From Rhizobium oryzihabitans (GTDB taxonomy: Bacteria; Pseudomonadota; Alphaproteobacteria; Rhizobiales; Rhizobiaceae): DNA of 64,000 bases. The DNA is taken from positions 248,001 through 312,000 of the forward strand of contig NZ_CP048632.1 in assembly GCF_010669145.1 (NCBI RefSeq), given 5' to 3'. A program made the translations under genes and the position numbers. The first letter of the stretch is position 1. The number at the start of each line of letters is the position of its first letter. The notes under the pieces are model-generated. The model was not told the DNA's origin. It did no database searches and saw nothing but the letters and a program-made list of their open reading frames with translations. This document shows positions 27,776 to 36,387 of this stretch, one piece after another.

Positions 27776-28582
27776 TCATTCGCCGCCCTCCTGCTTTGCG
27801 GGTGCTGCGGCGTAGTCACCGGCCTTCATCGTGTATTCTGCTAAAAGAAATGCAGCGGTTTCCCACCAAATTGTTTGCCGAAGCATCCCACACTCATGCG
27901 CCGTGATCACTTCGGTAGCGGCTTCGTGCACTTCTTCTGGAAGACACCCCGCCACGTCCTGCACCTGTGCGGATCGGTCATCTATGTGCCTGCGGATGAT
28001 CTTGGCTACCTTATCACGTCGCCAGTCTGCACCCGGTTCCTTTGATGGGTCGGAGCCAATGCCGAGAAGCAGAAGAATTTCACTTGCACATTCGGTGTCG
28101 CTTACCGTCCAGTCGTCCTGCACCTGTGCGGAGAGGGCGTCAAACTCGTTGACGGCATCGCGCAACCCGTCGATGAGGTCTTGATCAACTACCGCAATGC
28201 TCCCGTGATGGGAAACTCGATCCACTAAAAAGCGAGCATTGTCCCGCAAAGCCTTCACGGCCACGGATGGCGCGGGCTTCTGGTTCAAACGTTCTTCAAT
28301 CAAAACGCCGGCACGATTTGCGGAGTATGGCACGTCATCTGGAGCGCCAACTACTTCGATCAGCAGATAGGTTAAAACCTCTTCTGCCGCAGTCTGGCGA
28401 TTGTTTCCGCCGTCATTCATCAATGCGTCGGCATTGTATAACTCATCCGACTCCGCAGCGGACAGGGCGGCTTCGAGGGCGCGCTTTGTCGCTTCTTCTG
28501 GCGGTCCTGAAATCCAGTAGTCTTTTTGAAAGCTGGCATCCAATATCTGCTGCGCCTTCTCGATCATCTCATCAGTTACCAT
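27776..28582 (-). CDS. Prophage hypothetical protein
   Basis: A 268-residue acidic protein starting MVTDEMIEKAQQILDASFQ. It contains two similar SAQVQDD/SAQVQDV segments (about residues 165 and 215), hinting at an internal duplication. Ends EGGE like several neighbours. No recognised domain. The first codons overlap the upstream gene. Confidence 0.65.
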   Translation of the reverse strand: MVTDEMIEKAQQILDASFQKDYWISGPPEEATKRALEAALSAAESDELYNADALMNDGGNNRQTAAEEVLTYLLIEVVGAPDDVPYSANRAGVLIEERLNQKPAPSVAVKALRDNARFLVDRVSHHGSIAVVDQDLIDGLRDAVNEFDALSAQVQDDWTVSDTECASEILLLLGIGSDPSKEPGADWRRDKVAKIIRRHIDDRSAQVQDVAGCLPEEVHEAATEVITAHECGMLRQTIWWETAAFLLAEYTMKAGDYAAAPAKQEGGE

Positions 28583-28868
28583 TGTGTTCGCCTCCTTGCG
28601 GCATAACGCGAGCACGGACCTGCTCTTTCGTCTCGGGTATGGAGTTGCGGTAGTCGTCGGCCATCTTGCGGACCGTGATGCGGTGCAGGCCGGTTGCCTT
28701 GGCTACCTGACCCTCCGACAAGACGCCTTCTTCGTGAAGACGGATGAGAAGCGCCTGCATAGAAGCAACGTGATCACCGCCGTGTCCGTATGCGCCACGA
28801 GCGTGCCCGGTGCTGCCATATTTCTTCCGGCGCGTCTCCCATGCTCGTGCTCTTGCATCACTCTGCAT
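28572..28868 (-). CDS. Small HTH-containing prophage protein
   Basis: A 98-residue protein starting MQSDARARAWETRRKKYGSTGHARGAYG. Residues about 45-75 (LHEEGVLSEGQVAKATGLHRITVRKMADDYR) form a convincing helix-turn-helix. The R-A-W-E-T-R-R-K-K-Y-G start is common in phage and rhizobial HTH mini-proteins. Likely DNA-binding. Confidence 0.7.
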   Translation of the reverse strand: MQSDARARAWETRRKKYGSTGHARGAYGHGGDHVASMQALLIRLHEEGVLSEGQVAKATGLHRITVRKMADDYRNSIPETKEQVRARVMPQGGEHNGN

Positions 28869-29436
28869 GGTGTTCGCCTCCTGTGCTGGCGAGGGCGCGG
28901 AAGTCGGAAGGACCGAACCACTCAACGATGCGGTCGTTTTGGCAGGCGACGTCGGTCCAACCGTTTTCATCGACCCAATCTTTCGAGACGGCGCGGAATG
29001 GTTCGATCACGTCTTCCAGCCGCTTCACCTCGGCCTCTGCTGCCTCGGCGCGGGCCTGTGCGTCGTTGCAGTCAGTGGCCATATCGGTGGCAAGTTTGGC
29101 TTCCCGAATGCAGGAAATTCGCTCCTCATCGTACAGGCGCAAAATCTCATCGCGCTGTTTAGCGTAGCCATCCCGTGACGCGCGAAGTATATCATTCTCG
29201 CGCTGCAAGCTTTCGAGGGTGGAGAGGAGTTCCGGCATGGCATTGACGGCAATAGCCATGAACCCACCAAGCTTATCCTGTTTGTCGCCGCAGCCGATGA
29301 CAGTGAAGAACGTACCGTCGTAGTCTTCGTTGATTGGCGCGATGATTGCATTGAACTCATCGCAGTCAGGCGTGAACTCCACCTTCAGCGGGCCGACGCC
29401 TTCCAGCGCCTTCTTGATCTCTTCCAATGCGGTCAT
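28858..29436 (-). CDS. Ead/Ea22-like prophage protein
   Basis: A 192-residue protein. The N-terminal half has FNAIIAPINEDYDGTFFTVIGCGDKQDKLGGFMAIAVNAMPELLSTLESLQREND, followed by a coiled coil (EILRLYDEERISCIREAKLATDMATDCNDAQARAEAAEAEVKRLED). The architecture resembles Ea22-like phage proteins. It ends STGGEHHAE. Confidence 0.68.
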   Translation of the reverse strand: MTALEEIKKALEGVGPLKVEFTPDCDEFNAIIAPINEDYDGTFFTVIGCGDKQDKLGGFMAIAVNAMPELLSTLESLQRENDILRASRDGYAKQRDEILRLYDEERISCIREAKLATDMATDCNDAQARAEAAEAEVKRLEDVIEPFRAVSKDWVDENGWTDVACQNDRIVEWFGPSDFRALASTGGEHHAE

Positions 29437-29636
29437 GGCTTTGCCTCCTCGAGGCTGCCGTATCGATAAGTGTCGATAGGCCCGTCAGTTGGTTCGCCGG
29501 TATTGAGATCGACAACCGGAGCGCCGGCGAGGCAATCGGAATGGCATATGCCAAGCTCAATATCGGTCGCGCAAATGTCGTCGGACTTGAATGCCACCGC
29601 GCAGACGGGGCAGGTATCTTCGTGATTTCCGGTCAT
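29433..29636 (-). CDS. Small prophage protein with a Cys pair
   Basis: A 67-residue protein starting MTGNHEDTCPVCAVAFKSDD, with CPVC and a later CHSDC that could form one zinc site. Overlaps both neighbours by 4 bp, which supports it as a real member of the operon. No known function. Confidence 0.65.
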   Translation of the reverse strand: MTGNHEDTCPVCAVAFKSDDICATDIELGICHSDCLAGAPVVDLNTGEPTDGPIDTYRYGSLEEAKP

Positions 29637-30031
29637 GGCGTATCCTCGCGATAGAACGTGACGGGCCGGTAGACGACGGCCTTTTTGGGCTTTGCTGACT
29701 TTTGGAAGCCGGGTGATTGGATCGTCTGCTTCGGGCGGGTGATGCCAAGATGCTTCTTGCGGACGGCGGCAACCTTTGCCTTCTCGGCAACATCGAGTGC
29801 TGTTTTTTCGACGTGGCATTTGCGATGGGCAGGCTTGAGATTGCTTTCCCGGTTTTCGCCGCCGTTGATCAGCGCTGTGACGTGATCCAAATCCCATTTC
29901 TGGCCAACCTGGATTTCACTCTGGCAGAGATGGCAAATACGCTTGTCGCGGGACATGATCCTGTCGCGGACACTTCCGGGCGCGCGGTGATCGTCAGATT
30001 TACCAATCCATTCCTCAACTGTCCGGGCCAT
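29633..30031 (-). CDS. HNH endonuclease
   Basis: A 132-residue protein with CHLCQSEIQVGQKWDLDHVTALINGGENRESNLKPAHRKCHVEKT: two zinc-ligand CxxC-type pairs, the catalytic DH of HNH, the central Asn and the last His. The C-terminal 45 residues are basic. It may nick or cut DNA. Location is in the early leftward operon, not next to terminase, so a packaging role is unlikely. Confidence 0.88.
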   Translation of the reverse strand: MARTVEEWIGKSDDHRAPGSVRDRIMSRDKRICHLCQSEIQVGQKWDLDHVTALINGGENRESNLKPAHRKCHVEKTALDVAEKAKVAAVRKKHLGITRPKQTIQSPGFQKSAKPKKAVVYRPVTFYREDTP

Positions 30032-30279
30032 TAGTTGCCCTCCTGTGCGAACAGGTCGCCGGATGCCTTGTCCTCGACAAAGAGACGGCACGGCAGATTG
30101 CGAACTCCGTCGCGCGGGATCAGCATGTGAAGAATGCTGTCCGGCTTGTTGCACTCCTGATAGTTCAACATGAGATGCGCGGTCCAGATCGGGCAGTCTT
30201 GGTTCTTGTCGTGGACGCATCGAGAGCAATAACGCTCCTGATAGTCGGCGCCCTCAGTACCGTTTGAGAAATATCCCAT
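30031..30279 (-). CDS. Cysteine-rich small prophage protein
   Basis: An 82-residue protein starting MGYFSNGTEGADYQERYCSRCVHDKNQDCPIW, with C-x2-C-x6-C and later Cys residues, a possible metal-binding knuckle. The start ATG (30279) follows GCAGAGGTG. Similar proteins occur in rhizobial prophages; function unknown. Confidence 0.68.
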   Translation of the reverse strand: MGYFSNGTEGADYQERYCSRCVHDKNQDCPIWTAHLMLNYQECNKPDSILHMLIPRDGVRNLPCRLFVEDKASGDLFAQEGN

Positions 30280-30494
30280 CACCTCTGCCCTCCCAGCGCG
30301 CGTGTCATCATGTCCCGCTTGCGGCGCTCCAGATCGCGGACACGTCCTGTCTTGCTGCGGGATTGCTTTGCCTGTCGGATCTCGGCGTCGATCTCGGTTT
30401 GCCAGTTGTATTCACGGGCAAGGTTCCGTCTCGACTTCCAAGCGAGCCAGTGGTGGATGGCGCGGCGGATGAGGCGAGTAGTGGGGCTAAGCAT
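30279..30494 (-). CDS. Small basic prophage protein
   Basis: A 71-residue, very basic helical protein beginning MLSPTTRLIRRAIHHWLAWKSRR. The ATG at 30494 is preceded by GGGGAGG. Likely nucleic-acid binding given charge; no domain recognised. Confidence 0.6.
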   Translation of the reverse strand: MLSPTTRLIRRAIHHWLAWKSRRNLAREYNWQTEIDAEIRQAKQSRSKTGRVRDLERRKRDMMTRALGGQR

Positions 30495-30804
30495 TTGCAA
30501 CCTCCCCATCGCTGCTGAAAAGCTCGACCAAGCCCTTTATACGGTCAGTGAGGCCGCTGACCTTGTTGGCTTGCTCAATGGTAGTGAGCGCGTTCCAATC
30601 GGTGAGGTCGGCTATCGCCTCTGCAAACCTCCGCACCTCGTGGTAGTCACCGTCGGCCTTGATGATGTTAGTGCCCGTCTTTACGTGCATCACTGACCAA
30701 AGGCCGGTGTTAATCTTAACGAGCGCAATTCCCTTGTAGGCTGGCGCGGATATGAAGTCTCCGGTTTTGTTCCCCCGGAAGAAGTGGCGGACCCATTTAG
30801 CCAT
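30487..30804 (-). CDS. Prophage hypothetical protein
   Basis: A 105-residue protein starting MAKWVRHFFRGNKTGDFISAP. A beta-rich first half (YKGIALVKINTGLWSVMHVKTG) is followed by a helical tail. The overlap with the ATPase gene (8 bp) suggests coupling. Unknown function. Confidence 0.62.
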   Translation of the reverse strand: MAKWVRHFFRGNKTGDFISAPAYKGIALVKINTGLWSVMHVKTGTNIIKADGDYHEVRRFAEAIADLTDWNALTTIEQANKVSGLTDRIKGLVELFSSDGEVANA

Positions 30805-32242
30805 CGACGCCTCCCAAATCAGAAGCCTTGCAGTCCAGCATTTCGGCAAAGTGCGTCAGCGCCTTTTCACGCAGAGCCGGCATCACCTTCGGGTCAGCCT
30901 TGATCTGGGCGTCAGCGCTTTCGACAAAAGCCTTGATGTGCAGGTGAAGTTCTTCCGGCAGACTGTCCTTCCAGTTGTCCTTTGCGGTGACAAGCGTGGC
31001 GCGGCGCTGTTGCGGCGTCTCCAGCGATGGATCAACCACGATGAACATGAGCTTTCGGCAGCACTCGATCAGGTCAGCGCGATCCGTTGGGTAAATGGTC
31101 GAGGCCGGAGCATCCGATGCGGGGGTATCATCCGCTCCGGCCTCATCTACTGGCGTATTGCCAGCATCTGCCGACGACGCAGGGGCAGGGGGAGCGTCGG
31201 CGGAAGGGGTGTTGTCTTGGTCAGGGCGAGACGCTGATGCGCCTTGTGTCTGTTGGCGCACAAAGTCACGGTTAAAGCCCTCCTGCCCGTCTGTGGTGTC
31301 GCCAGAGGCTTTACGTGCGGCGGCGATGCGTTCGGCGATGTCTCCGCCACCTGCATCCATCTGATCGGCCAGCATTTGGTCGTGAGCAGACGCAATCGAC
31401 TTGAGCGTGTCCTTGAAGGACTCGAGAACCTTTTTCTTCGCCGGCGTCAACGCGGCCCACCATTTCGTCAACGGCGCAACGCCTTGGTTCGCGATCATCA
31501 ACCCTTCGCGCTTGGCGTCTTCAAGATCGGTGTCAATCGCGCGGCCCTCATTCGCCCACTGGCTGACGGTATTGCCGATCTGCGTTGTAACACGGCTACC
31601 CTGCGGAAACGCGTTCAGAAGGTCACCGGGGCATTTCTGGAGCAAAGGAACGTGCGTTCCTTCTTCCAGCATCATGGAGACGGTCATTTCGTAGATGAAC
31701 GACTTCTCCTGAACGACGACAAATCCTTCATTGATGATTTCGGTCTTGCCGTCTCGGCCCTTGGCCTGAACGACCTTTTCCTTGACGCGGCAGCAGAAGA
31801 TCAGGTGAGCACGGGTCTGCAACAGCTCGTTCATAAGCTTCTTGTGGCCAGCCTTGGGCTTCTGCCAGCAATGAAGGCCAGCGCGCTTGGTCCGTTCCTC
31901 GATCGCTTCGGCTTGCTCCAGAACGCCGCCCGAGCCTTCCCATTCGTGAGATATGCTGTCCACGACGATGGCGGGATATCCTGCCTTCTCGAAAGCCTTG
32001 ATCGCTTCGATGTAACGACCGGACGTGAAAGGCGGGTCGAGATCGATCACATCAAAGCCGCCGGCGACGTCGGCATAGAACCTGGATCGCTTGTTTTCGG
32101 TGTCGATGAAGCCGATCTTGCCTTCGGGACCGACGAGGCCACGAGCGTAGAGCAGGGCGCTGTAGGTCTTCCCAGAACCGGAGGGGCCAGCGATCGACGT
32201 GAGCGTATAGGTTTTCTCGCGCACTGCGCGTTCGATTTTCAT
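30797..32242 (-). CDS. Sak4-like RecA-fold ATPase
   Basis: A 481-residue protein. Walker A is GPSGSGKT (residues 19-26); FIDTENKRSRFYAD and AIVVDSISHEWEG supply the other ATPase motifs, with HLIFCCRVKEK following. The C-terminal half is low-complexity (Ala/Pro/Asp-rich, about 350-410) and then helical. This matches AAA_24/Sak4 proteins, which anneal single-stranded DNA in phage recombination. It is paired with a RecE-like exonuclease, forming a two-gene recombination module. Confidence 0.85.
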   Translation of the reverse strand: MKIERAVREKTYTLTSIAGPSGSGKTYSALLYARGLVGPEGKIGFIDTENKRSRFYADVAGGFDVIDLDPPFTSGRYIEAIKAFEKAGYPAIVVDSISHEWEGSGGVLEQAEAIEERTKRAGLHCWQKPKAGHKKLMNELLQTRAHLIFCCRVKEKVVQAKGRDGKTEIINEGFVVVQEKSFIYEMTVSMMLEEGTHVPLLQKCPGDLLNAFPQGSRVTTQIGNTVSQWANEGRAIDTDLEDAKREGLMIANQGVAPLTKWWAALTPAKKKVLESFKDTLKSIASAHDQMLADQMDAGGGDIAERIAAARKASGDTTDGQEGFNRDFVRQQTQGASASRPDQDNTPSADAPPAPASSADAGNTPVDEAGADDTPASDAPASTIYPTDRADLIECCRKLMFIVVDPSLETPQQRRATLVTAKDNWKDSLPEELHLHIKAFVESADAQIKADPKVMPALREKALTHFAEMLDCKASDLGGVDG

Positions 32243-32244
32243 GG

Positions 32245-33243
32245 TCAAGCTGCCTTCGGAATGGAGGGTTCGTTCTCGATCATCTTTTCGAACTGATCGG
32301 TCGGGGAGACGGTGATTCCGCTTCCGTAATAGGTGGGCCAAAAGCCGGTCTTCCAGCACTCGGCAAAGGCGTTCAAAGCCGCTCGGTTCTGGCGCTGGCC
32401 GTACCAGATATACTGCGCGTCAACCGGCTTGATGTTGTAAGCGTAGGGGCGCTTCGGTTCTATGAAGAGCAGGACGTGATCCTTCACGTCGATGTTGCGG
32501 ACTTCCTTGATTGCCGTGGAGGCAAGAGCAAGCTGCATGTGATAATTGAACTTGCGGACAGACAACGCGCATCCGCGGTCGCTGGCGTCGGCGGTCGTTT
32601 TCAGGTCGGCAATGACGTTGTCGGCCGGAATGGAATCGGGCCGGGTCTTTACCCACACGCCAGTTTTCTGGTCGAGATAGATGACAGAGCGCTCAACGTC
32701 GCCACGCAACAGGTCAACGAATGTCCGGTCATTAGCGACACGATCCGCCATGCCCTCGATCTGCTCGATTGCAGAAGGCAGCAACACCGTCTTGCCGGCG
32801 GCGATCTGATTTTCGCGCCACTCGCGGGCCTTTTTCGTTTTGTAGTCAGAGTATTCTTCGGGGCGGACCACGTACTGGTCACGGAAACCTTCTTCTCCTA
32901 GCAACAGCGTGTGAACGGCTTTGCCAAGGCTGAAATGGTCCTTCTGGACCTCTGGCGCGCGGTCGGGGTTCAGATAGCTGTTATCCCAGAACTTGACAGG
33001 GCAACCATCTGGCGGGGCAATCTCACGCAATCCGCTAGAAGAGATAGAAGGGCCGTGGCAGCAATCGGAATGATAGACCGACATAGGCATGTAACGGTAC
33101 ACGCCCGGTTCCGTCACCTTTCCGCCGCGATAGGCGCGCTCGCTCTTCTTCGTCGGGAACTTATCGCTCAGCGCGCCAACGATGCCTGATGCTAGGGTGC
33201 CGGTGGATTGTTCGGAACCTGGAATATCAACTACCTTTTCCAT
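32245..33243 (-). CDS. RecE/YqaJ-like PD-(D/E)XK exonuclease
   Basis: A 332-residue protein. SISSSGLREIA and FWDNSYLNPD..FSLGKAVHTLLLG begin the nuclease domain; catalytic blocks are VWVKTRPDSIPADNVIADLKTT (R-x-D ... D-x-K) followed by FNYHMQLALAS. That is the RecE/exonuclease VIII pattern. It should resect double-stranded ends so the neighbouring ATPase can load. ATG 33243 starts MEKVVDIPG. Confidence 0.88.
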   Translation of the reverse strand: MEKVVDIPGSEQSTGTLASGIVGALSDKFPTKKSERAYRGGKVTEPGVYRYMPMSVYHSDCCHGPSISSSGLREIAPPDGCPVKFWDNSYLNPDRAPEVQKDHFSLGKAVHTLLLGEEGFRDQYVVRPEEYSDYKTKKAREWRENQIAAGKTVLLPSAIEQIEGMADRVANDRTFVDLLRGDVERSVIYLDQKTGVWVKTRPDSIPADNVIADLKTTADASDRGCALSVRKFNYHMQLALASTAIKEVRNIDVKDHVLLFIEPKRPYAYNIKPVDAQYIWYGQRQNRAALNAFAECWKTGFWPTYYGSGITVSPTDQFEKMIENEPSIPKAA

Positions 33244-33476
33244 GCGACGGTGACCTCCTGATTGATAAGCGCCATGCGCTGGTATTTCGGGATGCCGATG
33301 AAGGCCCAGGAAGCGGAGACGCCGCAAACGGTGAGCATCACGGCGATAACGGCTCGGAACCGGCGCTTGAAAGACTTGGTCGACGTGTCGATGCGCCGGA
33401 TGTGGTTGCCGAGTTCGATGTAAATCTCGGTCGGGTCATCCGCTTCTTGTGTGTTGGTGGTGAAGAAAGCGTCCAT
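33231..33476 (-). CDS. Small membrane protein of the prophage
   Basis: An 81-residue protein with one transmembrane helix (FRAVIAVMLTVCGVSASWAFIG) after an amphipathic, charged N-terminus. Starts by TGATG overlap with the upstream gene and overlaps the exonuclease start by 13 bp. Confidence 0.65.
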   Translation of the reverse strand: MDAFFTTNTQEADDPTEIYIELGNHIRRIDTSTKSFKRRFRAVIAVMLTVCGVSASWAFIGIPKYQRMALINQEVTVAWKR

Positions 33477-33739
33477 CACGAGCGGCCCTCCGCTTTGGCG
33501 ATGGAGGCCTCAAGCTTGATTTCGACGTCAGCGGCAAAGTCCGCCGCATCAGCAGCGTCCTCGACGTTGTATCGAAACAGGCGAAGCGTTTCCTTGGCGG
33601 CTTCCAGCAGGTCGTCGTAAGCCGGGAAACATTTGTCGAGAGTGGCGCCCTTATCGACGGTGCGCGTTCCGACAGCTGCATGCATTTCCATTTCAACGGC
33701 GGCTTTCATGGCGCGCTCGGTAGGTCTGCTATCTGCCAT
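33476..33739 (-). CDS. Prophage hypothetical protein, helical
   Basis: An 87-residue, acidic, wholly helical protein starting MADSRPTERAMKAAVEMEMHAAVG. No known domain. Couples to the following gene by a 1-base TGATG overlap. Confidence 0.62.
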   Translation of the reverse strand: MADSRPTERAMKAAVEMEMHAAVGTRTVDKGATLDKCFPAYDDLLEAAKETLRLFRYNVEDAADAADFAADVEIKLEASIAKAEGRS

Positions 33740-33805
33740 TTTCCTGCCCTTTAATGCGCGGGTACTCGGTACACAGCCCGCTGGTGGGTTCAGTTGGTGG
33801 GGTGG

Positions 33806-34027
33806 TCACTTCATATCGTCGTAGTCGAGGAAGTAGGCCTTGCCGCAGACGTCACATTCGTAGCGTTCGCCATCGAATCCGCCGCCAGTTTCCTTGATGT
33901 TTGGGCACTGTGACCATCGACCGGTTCCCGTGTCCCAAATCCCTTTGGGGTTGGCGTCTGAGAACGGTGTGAACACAGGGTTTCGGCAAATGTCTGGCTG
34001 TTTGGTCGGGTCACCGGGTCGGCTCAT
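33806..34027 (-). CDS. Small zinc-ribbon-like prophage protein
   Basis: A 73-residue protein. The C-terminus has YECDVCGKAYFLDYDD; an earlier Cys (RWSQCPN) and CRNP could complete a zinc site. Unknown function. Confidence 0.6.
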   Translation of the reverse strand: MSRPGDPTKQPDICRNPVFTPFSDANPKGIWDTGTGRWSQCPNIKETGGGFDGERYECDVCGKAYFLDYDDMK

Positions 34028-34028
34028 C

Positions 34029-34223
34029 TTACTCTCCCGTTGGGGTGTGAGGGGTGGAGAGGGCGATGTCGGAACGGCTCACAACGTCCACGAGGACTTT
34101 GGTAAGGGCCGTTTGCTCACGCGCTGCTGTCGGGTCCGAAAGGCTCTTCGCGAGAGCGCCGCTGATCACGGCTAGCTTCTTGAGCGCCATCAATTCGATG
34201 GCTGAAATTTTCACTGCGGGCAT
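34029..34223 (-). CDS. Small helical prophage protein
   Basis: A 64-residue protein starting MPAVKISAIELMALKKLAVISG. AAGGG lies 9 bp before this ATG; an ATG three codons earlier is too close to that site. No domain. Confidence 0.55.
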   Translation of the reverse strand: MPAVKISAIELMALKKLAVISGALAKSLSDPTAAREQTALTKVLVDVVSRSDIALSTPHTPTGE

Positions 34224-34261
34224 TCTTCCCATCCCTTGTCTGAAGCCCTATGCGGGGCGGC

Positions 34262-34618
34262 TCAAAACGGCAGGTCGCCGTCGTCATTAAATTTTGGGTC
34301 AGTTTCGGCTTTGACCGCCAGAAGGGCATCTGCCATCGCGTAGCGGACGCGGGCTGAAAGCATGAACCGTTCCGAATTCGCGATTGATCGCCACCAGCTA
34401 TCGAACGGCCCGAGAGACGTTTGCTCGTCAGACCAGACCTGACCGGATAAATATGTGAACCCAGCCATGGAGACGATCTCGGCAATTCCCGGCTGGTCTG
34501 CGTGGATCGCGGCATAGTCGCGGTGCGTCATGCCTTCGAAGCTTGCAGGATACCCATCGACATAAGAGTGGTTTCCGGGGAAGGCTGAACCGCCTGTTGT
34601 CTTTGCGCGTTCGGTCAC
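34262..34618 (-). CDS. Prophage hypothetical protein
   Basis: A 118-residue protein with an N-terminal GGSAFPGNHSYVDGYPASFEGMTHRDYAAIHA block. This G-x-x-F-P...GMTLRDYFA-like pattern is a widespread phage small-protein family of unknown role. 4-bp overlap with its upstream gene. Confidence 0.72.
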   Translation of the reverse strand: MTERAKTTGGSAFPGNHSYVDGYPASFEGMTHRDYAAIHADQPGIAEIVSMAGFTYLSGQVWSDEQTSLGPFDSWWRSIANSERFMLSARVRYAMADALLAVKAETDPKFNDDGDLPF

Positions 34619-34968
34619 AGGCGGTCCTCCTGCATCATCTCGCGGCGCTGGTCGGCGTGGTCTTCAAGTGCCGCCTGATGCTGTTCTCCGGCTTCGGTTA
34701 GCATCCAAGTCTGGAAGTCGTCGCCGGTCGTGAATTGCTCTTCCAGCCAGTCGGGAAGCGCCACCGGATCGGGCAAAGGCTTGAGGCCGGACATCTTGAA
34801 GAACTGGACCTTGCTGACTTCTGCTAGAGGCATTTCAGCCGGATCAACCAATGTCGCCTTACTGCCGGGATGAACTGTGAAGTCCACCACCATCTGCAAT
34901 TCGATCTCCGTGCCGCTCTCGCTGGCGCTGATCGAGATGTACTGTTCTGCGCGGTATTTGTTGCTCAT
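34615..34968 (-). CDS. Prophage hypothetical protein
   Basis: A 117-residue acidic protein starting MSNKYRAEQYISISASESGTEIELQMVVDFTVHPG, beta-rich at first and helical at the end. GGAG lies 8 bp before this ATG; another ATG sits two codons upstream. No domain. Confidence 0.62.
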   Translation of the reverse strand: MSNKYRAEQYISISASESGTEIELQMVVDFTVHPGSKATLVDPAEMPLAEVSKVQFFKMSGLKPLPDPVALPDWLEEQFTTGDDFQTWMLTEAGEQHQAALEDHADQRREMMQEDRL

Positions 34969-34973
34969 CGTCA

Positions 34974-35300
34974 TCACTCCGCAGCCTGCAGATTTGCGCC
35001 GCGAACGAGTCCGAGAGTGCGGTGGTTCATGGTGTCGTACTCAGGAAAGATCGGAACCTTGGCATCGGCAGCGTCTTCGCCAGCCTGAAATGCGTGGTCG
35101 ATATCCAGCGACAGGACATTCGCGTCCGGCATGTAGTCGATGTCACCGCCGCAAGCCTTGATGCTCTTGAGGAGGAAATCATGGAACGCAATCGATGCTG
35201 CCTTGAATGCTTCGGAATTGGCCTTGAAAGACCGGCTCGGGTTCATCCCGGCAGATTCCGCATCCAGCGCGGCTTTCAATGCTTCGATGTGCTTTTCCAT
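34974..35300 (-). CDS. Prophage hypothetical protein
   Basis: A 108-residue helical protein starting MEKHIEALKAALDAESAGMNPSRSFK. No recognised domain. Part of the leftward early operon. Confidence 0.6.
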   Translation of the reverse strand: MEKHIEALKAALDAESAGMNPSRSFKANSEAFKAASIAFHDFLLKSIKACGGDIDYMPDANVLSLDIDHAFQAGEDAADAKVPIFPEYDTMNHRTLGLVRGANLQAAE

Positions 35301-35326
35301 TTGCTCATCCTCAGTGGTTGATCCGA

Positions 35327-35497
35327 TCAGGCTGCAATGTTCATTCCGCAACGGGCGTTTTCGGCGTATTCAGCGGAAATCCGTTGATGCCGAACCGCTT
35401 TCTCAAGCTGGCCGTTGAGCAGGTAATCGAGCGCCCATTCAGAGTGCATCGCTGCCTCTTCCTGCCAGTATTTTGCGGTTAGCTTTTCGTAGAACAT
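35327..35497 (-). CDS. Small prophage protein
   Basis: A 56-residue protein: MFYEKLTAKYWQEEAAMHSEW then a helix with NGQLEKAVRHQRISAEYAENA. Its start codon overlaps the stop of the upstream gene. Unknown function. Confidence 0.58.
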   Translation of the reverse strand: MFYEKLTAKYWQEEAAMHSEWALDYLLNGQLEKAVRHQRISAEYAENARCGMNIAA

Positions 35498-35700
35498 CAC
35501 GCAGCCCTCAGAATTTCTCGGCGGCATGGATGTCCGGGGTTGAAGACGGCAGCTTTCAGATCGCCACGACCGACGCTGATAACGACTTCCTTGCCAGCGC
35601 ATCCCTTGGTGCGGAGCCAATCGACGTAGGCCTGAACGTCAGCAGCATCGGCAATAGTCTTGCTGAAACCGTCGCAGTAGATTTTGTAAACCTTGCCCAT
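35497..35700 (-). CDS. First gene of the leftward early operon
   Basis: A 67-residue protein starting MGKVYKIYCDGFSKTIADAADVQAYVDWLRTKGC. Small alpha/beta shape; no known domain. It is the promoter-proximal gene, 78 bp downstream of an operator-controlled promoter, so it should be the first expressed on induction. Confidence 0.65.
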   Translation of the reverse strand: MGKVYKIYCDGFSKTIADAADVQAYVDWLRTKGCAGKEVVISVGRGDLKAAVFNPGHPCRREILRAA

Positions 35701-35777
35701 CGCTCATCTCCGGTTCTTGTGGTGGCAGCGAGATCGGCGGGTGTTGGTGATTCTTCGTCGCTGCTGATGACTGGAGA

Positions 35778-35850
35778 GTGCATTACGCACGTCGCGTTGT
35801 CAAATAAAAAGTGCGAAACGCACGAAATAAGTTGACCGCTCGAAACGCAC
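35778..35850 (-). promoter_or_regulatory. Left early promoter with three repressor operators
   Basis: GTGCATTACGCAC (35778-35790), GTGCGAAACGCAC (35811-35823) and GCTCGAAACGCAC (35838-35850, one mismatch) fit GTGC-N5-GCAC. On the minus strand a TTGACA box (35798-35803) lies exactly 7 bp from the first operator and 7 bp from the second. This matches the right promoter at 37326. A clear -10 is not visible. Confidence 0.8.
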
Positions 35851-35854
35851 GGGG

Positions 35855-35894
35855 ATAAAAGAAAAGCGCCGGAGGGATGATCCTACCGGCGCTT
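35855..35894 (-). terminator. Terminator of the repressor transcript
   Basis: AAGCGCCGG (35864-35872) pairs with CCGGCGCTT (35886-35894). Read leftward, the stem is followed by TTCTTTTATC. It would stop transcripts coming from the repressor before they enter the left promoter. Confidence 0.8.
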
Positions 35895-36387
35895 GAGCAG
35901 CTTTTGTGATAGAAATTGCCTAACACATCACAACAATTGATGGAATAGGTATTGCTGCTTCAAGGCACTGAAAAGCACAAAATCTTGCGTCTGCTCGGAG
36001 GTTCCCGGCAAGATGATGTGTTCAGAGGTGCAAAGGCAGCGGTTTTTTCAGGGCTTGTCCCGCGCCGCCGATCAATCCGGCAAATCAATCCCCACGCGGT
36101 GGCCGTCTGCCAGGCTCAGACGGAATCAAAAATGCCTAGGATGCGTGACCCATAGCGCCTAGGGCCTGACGGTGCAGGGCAACCCCCTGACGGTCCCACG
36201 TTTCGAAACTCCGCCGCCTTGACCCAGCGGGTAAATTTCGAGATGCCAGCAGCCGTAAAAAATGCTGGCGAGGAACGATCTGTGGAAGGATCGGCGGGCT
36301 TGCCCGGAAAAGATGCTGAGTATGCGCCCGAAAGGGTTCCCCTAGTCAGGGACTGGCAAGAGCGGTTCGGGATTGTCCTATACCCTG
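35895..36387. other. About 490 bp with no recognised gene
   Basis: Short open frames exist on both strands, but none has a ribosome site or plausible composition. Contains a repeated CCTGACGGT (near 36165 and 36187). It lies between the repressor operon and the left promoter, where lambdoid phages keep immunity or antisense RNA functions. Confidence 0.45.

Noticed and set aside
31244-32296. A 350-codon plus-strand frame over the Sak4-like gene
   Set aside because: The minus strand carries Walker motifs; the plus frame is its shadow.
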